Source of the DNA: Siphonodentalium dalli | Lineage: Eukaryota; Mollusca; Scaphopoda; Gadilida; Siphonodentaliidae | Assembly (NCBI GenBank): GCA_032622095.1 | Contig: CP136064.1 | Coordinates: 273,753,614-273,817,613 of the forward strand | Direction of reading: 5' to 3' | DNA length: 64,000 nucleotides | Shown: positions 57,345 through 64,000 of the stretch, one piece after another | How the letters are laid out: each line of letters opens with the position of its first letter | Numbering within the stretch: the stretch's first letter is position 1 | Translations under genes and position numbers: made by a program | The notes under the pieces: generated by a model | Databases searched by the model: none | Seen by the model: the letters and a program-made list of their open reading frames with translations, nothing else | What the model was told of the DNA's origin: nothing

Positions 57345-57650
57345 CATTGGCATTAATAATAATAATAATAATATTTGTATAGCGCTTATCCCCAATAAGT
57401 GGGCCCTAAGCGCTTGACATAAACATGAAATATAAATATACACAATATCAAAGTCACTTTCTGAAACGCTGTGCAAACAAATAAGTTTTCAATGACTTTT
57501 TAAAGTCGTCAAGAGATGGTGATTCTTTTATGTTCAATGGCAGAGGATTCCATGCATTTGTGCATGTTACTTTGAAAGATCGGTAGCCAACCGTGATCAA
57601 ATTAGCACCAGATGGTGTCAAAAGAAGTTGTCTGACATAGAACATTAATC
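57345..57650 (-). pseudogene. LINE 3' end: C-terminal ORF2 tail plus (ATT)n tail
   Basis: Minus-strand residues include 'GYRSFKVTCTNAWNPLPLNI' and 'SLDDFKKSLKTYLF', the standard C-terminus of many invertebrate LINE polyproteins. The stop at 57454 is followed by a 3' UTR with the small hairpin 'agcgcttagggccc...gataagcgct' and an ATT-repeat tail (57351-57376 on plus). It is a short 5'-truncated insertion. Confidence 0.8.
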
Positions 57651-57854
57651 TGCATAATTATTTGGAACCCAAGGGATTCTTTAAGATTTTCCTCAAGCAT
57701 TCCATTTTCGTATGATGCTCAAAGTACATGTAGGTTACTATACACTAGAATAAGCATAAAATGAGTGTTATCTTTCTCAAGTCAATTTTATTTTCAAAAG
57801 CAGCACGTATATATTTTTTTAAACCAATTTCTCTATTCTAGTGTGGCAGGTACA

Positions 57855-58105
57855 GTAGGCTAGCATCACTAAATTCACCCTCTGGGGACCTCATTCTGCT
57901 TATGTCTCATCTTCTCTGGATAGTATCTTTATTATCAAATTAACAAGTTTTTTAGTTTCTTTAGAAACTTCTTTTGAAAGTTTCTTTTTGATTTTTTACT
58001 TTAGTTTCTCCATTTCCCCAAATTGGCAGACGACACAATACATACTCGAGGTGCCCAATGGGTGCATATCACTATCCTCTTGATGGGAGAATAAGTGCAG
58101 AATGA
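57855..58105 (+). mobile_element. Family F8 fragment, one arm plus interior
   Basis: It starts at 'ggctagcatcactaaattca', runs through 'tcatcttctctggatagt', 'cagacgacacaatacat' and 'gtgcccaatgggtgcata', and ends near 'gtgcagaatgag'. Confidence 0.65.
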
Positions 58106-58149
58106 GTTACCCTTCCATGACTGGAGCTTCCTGGAATTTTGCGAAAAGC

Positions 58150-58318
58150 CTGTGCAAATACATTCTATTTATCTCTTATATATGCGAGTGTCCCATAGGG
58201 AGCCTCGCATATATAAAAGAATGCATTGGCCTAACAATATTCACCTTGGCCATTTAAGCCAATGCATTCTTATACTAGTATATGCAAGACTCGCATATAT
58301 AAAAGAATGCACTGGCAC
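58150..58318 (+). repeat. Two degenerate palindromic modules without MITE ends
   Basis: Module 1 (58150-58230) has the loop tgtcccatagggagc in place of the usual tcgaccataggtcgc. Module 2 (58257-58317) has lost its loop. Between them is 'ctaacaatattcaccttggc', also found at 60867. 'aaagggttaa' at 58331 may be a relic of a Q or P terminus. Confidence 0.7.
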
Positions 58319-58320
58319 AG

Positions 58321-59640
58321 AATCTTTATGAAAGGGTTAAATAGGTACCTACCCGACAGTGAGAGGGCATTAGAAAAAGTATATTTCTCAAGCATTATCA
58401 AATCAGCGGCTTCCTTGGTTAAGCTCTCGATGTCTTCACATTTCAGCTGTACTGTATCAGAGATGAGTGAGGTGCTTTCACTGTGGAATAAATACACATC
58501 ATGTATTGAAATTGACCAAGTTTCCTTCGTATAATAAATAAATAAAAAACAGTTTTGTATAGCGTAAAATCCACAGAAGTTCTTTAAAATGCTTGAGAGG
58601 TTGAAAATAAAATATAATTGCAGACATAAGATATACTAGTATAAACAACAATAATATAGCGACACTATATGCACCTTATAAAAGAGAGTACACAGATTTA
58701 GAATAACAGAACATTATTTAAAAAGTTAATTTAGTATAGTCAATTTCATTTATGGCATAGCGTCGTTGCATGGCTTTTCTCATGCAATTAACCGAATATG
58801 CATTAAGCCGAAATCACCCCATCACCCCATTTTCGGTTTTTAGTTTGTACCCTAGTACGACGAAATGGCGAAATAGCGAAATTAGTCTGTCGCCTTCTAT
58901 CAATTTAAAATTTCATCTCAAACCTTGTTGTAAATTACTATTATATCAATAAACTGATTCATTAACATCTTTATTTGTTGTTGCATGTATAAAATTATTA
59001 CATACCATCATTATCACACACAAAAAACAGTAAGAAAAAAAACATTTCATTCACGTGTATTAATTTCTCCCATCAAATAATTTCTACTGCCTATCTATTT
59101 ATAGACATTACAACATTTTATTCCCAGGCCACACCAAACACATTCCTTGTTATCGCCACTACAAAATGGATTTATATTGTAGTGATAATAGGCTATGCTA
59201 AAAAGTAAATAATAACTGCGAAAGAGTAAAAAATAGAAGACGGGAAACAATAAAATACTAATATAAATTGCAATAAAAAGTTGAAATTATATTTAAAAAA
59301 AAAATAAAACTCTTATGACATCGGTGAGCCAGATGCTGTTTATAGACGATCTCTGCTGTTGCTTGTGGTGGACCGTCATGCATGCCTCCCCCACTCCAGC
59401 CACCTGCCAACCACCCTTGACAAACCATAAATTGAGTTTTTGAGAAAAACAAGCAAATATTTCGGCCTCAGTGAGGTACCAAAATGTTCGGAAAATAATT
59501 GGCCATAACATTAGTGTAATGGCCTCTTTACATGAATTTATCTTGATTTTGTTTATTTTCGTAGGTCGGCCATTTTGAATTTGTAGTGCTCATCAATTTC
59601 AGACCAGTCACCTTCTGCTTAGGCCTCATCTTCGCTGGCA
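58321..59640 (+). other. AT-rich unclassified DNA
   Basis: ORFs of 60-90 codons on both strands lack recognisable domains. There is an F8-like scrap at 59620-59640 ('cttctgcttaggcctcatct'). Confidence 0.3.
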
Positions 59641-59644
59641 AATA

Positions 59645-59819
59645 CAGTAATGCTCTAATTAATTGACTCCTTAACCACAGCAGAATTATGGGTAACTTTT
59701 CAGGATTTAGTCGGAAATATGGCTTACGATGAATGGCAACAAGTCATTTCCGACTAAATCCTGAAAAGTTACCCATAATTCTGCTGTGGTTAAAAAGTTG
59801 ATTACTTAGAGCATTACTG
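59645..59819 (+). mobile_element. 175-bp pogo/Tc1-like MITE, TA target duplication
   Basis: Ends CAGTAATGCTCTAATTAAT and its inverse lie between TA dinucleotides (59643-59644 and 59820-59821). It is almost fully palindromic: 'ttaaccacagcagaattatg' and 'aggatttagtcggaaatatg' pair with the right half over 'gatgaatggcaaca'. Ends starting CAGT at TA are typical of pogo-type elements. Confidence 0.85.
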
Positions 59820-59867
59820 TATATAATATGGAATATGTTGTACCGGTATATAATGGGATATGGTGAT

Positions 59868-60089
59868 TCGAAAATTAAGTGGACCTTTAAGACAGCGTTT
59901 GTTCCATCAGTGAATCCAATTACAGTAGTGCCCTAATTAATCGACTCCATAACAAAAGCAGAATTATTATATTTTATAGCTCTCATTGGAAAGTTTATTT
60001 TTATTTTTTAGTATAGTTTCTCTAAGTCCCCAAATTGGCTGAAAACACAATCCACAATTTTCACCATCTGGGTGAGGTAGCGTCAGTTG
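59868..60089 (+). mobile_element. Mixed terminal scraps
   Basis: 59868-59893 is the inverse of the 'aaaggcccacttaattttcg' terminus. 59925-59985 is one arm of a pogo-like MITE ('cagtagtgccctaattaatc'). 60000-60085 resembles the F8 interior ('tagtttctctaagtccccaa'). Confidence 0.5.
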
Positions 60090-60800
60090 AAAACGAAAGT
60101 CCATGACACCATAGCTCAACGTAGCGTGGCATTAATAATTTTATGCTGAGCAATCAATAGAATGATAAAGAAGAAGGAATGTCAAAAAGTCTAAGAAAAT
60201 GGATTGTATTATGCAAAATTTAATGTACTTATTTCCATTTCAAACATTTCTCCAATAAATGTGTGCTGCAGGCAGTGCTAATGGATTCAAATGGGAAATC
60301 CAAGATGGCCACTTGTTTATTAACAAACGGAAAATTGGACAGCTTCCATCTAGAGGTCACCCCAAAGAACCATATGAAGTTTGGATGAGGGATGTGGCAT
60401 GTATGGTGTGCCAAAGGATTTTAGTCATGAAAAAGAATAAAATCCAAGAAAGATCATGTTTTTAAATGCAGGAAAATATTTTTGGTTACCATCAAGACGT
60501 CACCCCAAAGATCCTTATGAAGTTTAGTGATGATCAATTGAGGGATGTGGCCTGTAGGTTGTGCCAAAGGATTTTTTCATACAAAGAGTAAAATGGCAGC
60601 CATGTTTTTAACGGATTTCAGAAAAACTCTATGGCTACCATCTAGATATCATGCTGAAGATGCATATAAAGTTGATATCTTGGTTTTCATCGAAAATCGT
60701 TCAAATTCGATAGCTCTCATCTAGAGGTGATCCTAAACATGCCTGTAATTTACAGAACATTTCTTTGATATATGCAGGCTGCTCCAACATTTACGAAGTT
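60090..60800 (+). mobile_element. Old family A element, strongly diverged
   Basis: The head palindrome is changed to 'gaaagtccatgacacc', then 'atagctcaacgtag'. Cores keep 'atggattcaaatgggaaatc', 'atatgaagtttgg' and 'gtgccaaaggatttt', resembling the 587-1204 copy more than the young arrays. No clear 3' hairpin. Confidence 0.65.
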
Positions 60801-60824
60801 ATGTCACCATAAAAGAATTTAATC

Positions 60825-60915
60825 GTCTGCCATAGTGAGCCTCACATATATAAGAGTATACATTGGCCTAACAATATTTACCTTGACCTTGTAAGCCAGT
60901 GCATTCTCTTATGTA
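60825..60915 (+). repeat. Degenerate palindromic module
   Basis: 'gtctgccatagtgagcctca' and 'catatataagagtatacatt' plus 'aagccagtgcattctcttat' are parts of two modules joined by the 'ctaacaatatttaccttg' spacer seen at 58230. Confidence 0.55.
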
Positions 60916-60975
60916 GTCAAGGCTGCATACCCTCTACTGACATTTAGCTTCAAACTCACCTGGTATAAAGGTAGT

Positions 60976-61417
60976 CAACTCTTTCAGTGCCAGGGGCCGA
61001 TCTCTCTCATCGGCCCTAATGTACGGTCTGTAGATGTTTTTTTTTTTTTTGGGTATGCTTAAGCATTCTATAGCGAATTTAAAAACAAACTGGATAAAAC
61101 CTTAGGGGCATGTTATAACTCAAAACTATCACCAAGTATTCATAGTAATAATTTTTATGCCCATGAAAAACATAAGATTCCCTGGCACTAAACCTACAAA
61201 ATAAGTCTGGCACTGAAAGAGTTAAAGAATATAAGAAAAAAAAATTTAAATTGTAAAAAATTGTAAAACATAATAAAAAATGATGAAAAATTGTTAGGCC
61301 AATGCATTCTCTTATATATGAGAGGCGACCTATGGTCGACTCGCATATATAAGAGAATGCATTGGCACAGGGTATATGGGTTGATACAAAAATCTGACTT
61401 GGCACTGAAAGGGTTAA
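60976..61417 (-). mobile_element. TTAA MITE, family Q, reverse copy with module
   Basis: The right end CACTGAAAGGG/TTAA is at 61404-61417; the left end (ctctttcagtgcc) is worn and lacks a clean TTAA. The module lies at about 61295-61368. A second copy of the terminus inside (ctggcactgaaagagttaa, about 61198-61216) matches the composite form seen at 45936. Confidence 0.75.
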
Positions 61418-61559
61418 GAGACTCACCTGGTATAAAGGTAGTTAAGAGACTCACTCTCATGCACAATAAGACTCATTTTGTATGGCTCATCAGAGTGAGG
61501 TCGGACATACTTCAATATCTCAACTCTCTGAAATAGAGAGAGATAATGATAGAGAACAT

Positions 61560-61772
61560 CTAATTGGCTGTTGTGAACATGGTCTAACAATTTTATCAAT
61601 TTTTCTTACATTCTATAATAATATTTATAATTTTTTTTAATTTTTACTATTTTTTCTTATTTTCTCCATCAATTATATCATTTTTTTTATCATTTTTTCG
61701 TACATTCTTTATCAATTTTTATAATGTTTTCTTACATTATTATCAATTATAAAAAATAATACAAAATTTGTT
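61560..61772 (+). other. T-rich low-complexity DNA
   Basis: Runs of 'tttttatcatttttt' resemble expanded module spacers. No gene. Confidence 0.5.
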
Positions 61773-61832
61773 AGGCCAATGAATTCTCCTATGGTTGACT
61801 CGCATCTAGAAGAGAATGCATTGGCACAGGGT
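61773..61832 (+). repeat. Partial palindromic module
   Basis: 'gttaggccaatgaattctcc', 'tatggttgactcgcat' and 'gagaatgcattggcacaggg' remain; one inner arm is lost. Confidence 0.65.
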
Positions 61833-62100
61833 CATTGCAAAAATTCAGGAACATTTTATAGCCAACTGAGGGCTTAACAATAATACTTGAGTTTGGGGTA
61901 AAATGCTTCTGAAATGCTAATATTTTTAAGTTAGTAGGTGAGTGGGGTGCAAAGGCACAACAATGGATAAATGCATTTGTTCGCTCACGTTAGTCCTCAT
62001 CGGTATCCCCTTTCATAAGTACTTGAAGTCGAAATATTAAGTTTTTATTGAAAATTAATTTGGAGAACAGTATGTATGTGCATGCAGACATGCAATAAAA

Positions 62101-62504
62101 TGTGACCCGCCATATCAAATCCAGTCGTAAGTCGGGATTTTTTTACCCTGTGCCAATGCATTCTCTTATATATGCGAGTCGACCATAGGTCGCCTCGCAT
62201 ATATAAGAGAATGCATTGGCCTAACAATTTTTTATCATTTTTTTTAAATAAATGTTTCTTACAATTTTTAGGACATAAAATAAAAAACATCCATAACCCT
62301 GCAGGGAGCCCCACACATATATAGAAGAGTGTCGTCTGATCATGTTTGTCTGGGGCTCTGTATGGGTGAAATTATAAAATTGTTAAAGAATACAAGAAAA
62401 AATTATTAAAATTGCTAGGCCAATGCATTCTCTTATATATGCGAGGCGACCTATGGTCGACTCGCATATCCGACTTACGACTGGATTTGATATGGCGGGT
62501 CACA
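62101..62504 (+). mobile_element. MITE, family R: third TIR type carrying the palindromic module
   Basis: Ends TGTGACCCGCCATATCAAAT and its inverse extend about 35 bp to 'ccagtcgtaagtcgg'. Inside are one full module (about 62152-62221) and one truncated module (about 62418-62469) in mirror orientation. No clear target duplication (A-rich flanks). Confidence 0.85.
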
Positions 62505-62644
62505 AAGAGTCCAGTATATACTGGTAGATGCATCAAACCTTTGATTGGTTTGTACTCCAATCCCCACAAATTAATTTCAACTCTCATAGATACTGTAGAA
62601 TTAAATGGAATACTCTTTTTTTTTTGTCGTAGAAAATCCAGGCA

Positions 62645-62780
62645 TCTATACTAATAAAACTCAATTTTGTTTGTATGTTTGTTTGTTTGTTTGTAAGTTT
62701 GTATGTTTGTTTGTTTGTTTGTTTGCTTGCTTATAGGCACCCAAACGGCTGGACCTTCAGAGCTGAAAATTTGTATATAG
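62645..62780 (+). mobile_element. Possible Helitron 5' end
   Basis: It starts TCTATACTAATAAAACTC, followed by (gttt)n and 'aggcacccaaacggctggac', a combination that I associate with Helitron 5' ends in invertebrates. No Rep/helicase ORF and no secure CTRR end were found, so the right boundary is open. Confidence 0.45.
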
Positions 62781-63435
62781 TGGTAATTTGACCCAGTGAG
62801 CATTATTAGGCCAAACAAAAAATATGTTTTGATTCTCGGGCATAGCCGCATCTGGAAAAAAGGCCCGCTTTGAACCATTTTATTACGATTTTCAATTTGA
62901 CCGATGCTGTCAAATGATAACACGAAAATAGGAAACTAGAAAACAGAAATTAGTTATGTTTCAAACATCGAATATGATAGACATACAATGGTGTATGTGT
63001 TGGTATTCAAAAACAGACACTAGGCAACGATAACTACCAGGTATATTGTCACCACAAGCTTCCCAAACCCCAAGTTTATTAAGTCAAATGTGTTCTGTTG
63101 TTGTTCAAATTGTTGTTTATTAAGTTCAAATGTGTTCAAATATATCGGCATTTCATCAATTCGTAAAGGTTGATAACCCACTTTTCGTGGGGACACACTA
63201 TAAAGTGTATGCCGAGGCCGGCTCCAAATAAAAGGTGTATACGGGGTGTTATATAGCGTTTAGTCCGTTGTTTCTCAATGGATATTAATGAAATTTGTTG
63301 TATATGTCCGGGCTGGGACATGGAATACAATAACGTTTGAATTGTTTTTAAATTCACATATTTGTTGATTTTATTCAACTTTTTTTGTTCTGAAACACAC
63401 TACACAATTAAAAGGTGTAAGCGGCTTATGTGCTT
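62781..63435 (+). other. Unclassified DNA, perhaps the Helitron interior
   Basis: No recognisable domain on either strand. A repeated 'gttgtt(c/t)aaattg(t)' stretch occurs near 63098-63130. Confidence 0.3.
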
Positions 63436-64000
63436 AGCGGTATAGGTAATCGGATTAAATAACTGACGACTCTAGACTATTAGTCTAGGGTGTTTTGTAT
63501 CATTTGATGTTTTTTGGGAAATAATAATTTAGAAAGTGAAATACATGATAAAATAAATTTAATCATAATGCATAAAATAATATAAAGACATTAAATTCAT
63601 AGAATATAACAAACATACGGCATACAGTCTTAAACATGATGATGTTGGTGTTCTTAGTAGAATTTTTCATCACCAGTAAAATAGGGATGAAATATTTTGA
63701 TCAAAAGAAACTTAGGGGCCATCTTGTAGAATGTTTGGAGAAAAATGAATTTACAATGTTTCCAAACGGTGAAGAGACCACTGAAATTAAAGAAAAAACA
63801 AAGTGTTGTCTACGACCTTGAGCTTGACTGTAATGAATGTAGATAGCCAAATATTTTTGATGATATGATTGAGTGTAGCAAGGAGAGATGTGATACATGG
63901 GCCCACTATAGATGTGTTAATATTTCCAGCAGTAACGTGTCAACCATAAATTATGTTTGTAGCAAATATTTGTAATTGTAATCCGATTACCTATAACGCT
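63436..64000 (+). mobile_element. 565-bp TIR element with a PHD-like remnant, ending at the window edge
   Basis: The left end AGCGGTATAGGTAATCGGAT (63436) and the right end at 63979-64000, inverted, match over 22 bp with one difference. A short hairpin ctagactattagtctag lies at about 63474-63490. The target duplication cannot be read because the right flank is outside the window. Confidence 0.7.
63636..63975 (+). pseudogene. Broken ORF with PHD-finger-like cysteine/histidine pattern
   Basis: An ORF at 63636-63821 (61 codons) ends in a stop. In another frame, about 63805-63975 reads 'LDCNEC', a stop, then 'DDMIECSKERCDTWAHYRC' and '...YVCSKYL'. The order C-x2-C, IEC...C, W-x-H-x2-C, Y-V-C is that of a C4HC3 PHD finger with its last Cys missing. 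A frame change and an in-frame stop make it non-functional. PHD fingers are known in some transposon proteins; with the flanking TIRs this looks like a relic of an autonomous parent or a captured host exon. Confidence 0.55.

Noticed and set aside
63474-63490. ctagactattagtctag hairpin as the 3' end of the possible Helitron at 62645
   Set aside because: It lies inside the TIR element that starts at 63436, and no CTRR terminus follows at the expected distance.

Overview
This 64 kb window looks like metazoan nuclear DNA from a lophotrochozoan, most likely a marine mollusc. That is inference from repeat style: repeats built like the bivalve 'pearl' elements (5' head, tandem cores of about 160 bp, a short microsatellite, 3' hairpin), many foldback MITEs, LINE remnants, and a decayed transposase of a type common in molluscs and cnidarians. 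The species cannot be named. There are no operons, no rRNA and no long intact ORF; nearly all ORFs of 60-110 codons fall inside repeats.

Layout. 1-2.8 kb: Helentron/pearl-like family A copies of several ages. 3.1-3.37 kb: the only convincing host gene piece, a terminal exon for a small secreted eight-cysteine peptide with a 3' splice site at its ATG and a polyA signal. 3.4-12.2 kb: a TTAA MITE, then long family A elements, two of them head-to-tail, and a second pearl-like family (B). 12.6-13.9 kb: a TIR element with TATAAT flanks. 14-20 kb: mostly unclassified DNA with a 142-bp hairpin and degenerate tandem duplications. 20-25 kb: nested MITEs and a hAT element. 25.07-35.33 kb: a 10.3 kb satellite of about 121 units of 81 bp. 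36-37 kb: family B. 37.46-41.24 kb: a 3.8 kb TIR transposon with a decayed PIN/XPG-like plus CXC-domain transposase, sitting inside a foldback MITE. 43.3-45.3 kb: a dead LINE split by a TTAA MITE. 46-48 kb: a hAT element and MITEs. 50.7-54.7 kb: two more family A arrays. 55-60 kb: AT-rich DNA with two large hairpins and a LINE 3' end. 60-62.5 kb: MITEs sharing one palindromic module. 63.4-64 kb: a TIR element with a broken PHD-like finger, ending at the window edge.

The insertions give a relative history. A foldback MITE with an 8-bp target duplication entered the left edge of the satellite, and a TTAA MITE then entered that foldback. The 3.8 kb transposon entered another copy of the same foldback family. 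A TTAA MITE also split the LINE. The most unusual signals are a palindromic cassette of about 70 bp shared by three MITE families with unrelated ends, terminal hairpins kept by paired substitutions, the symmetric cysteine spacing of the secreted peptide, and the 3.8 kb transposon whose empty site can be inferred from MITE paralogues.
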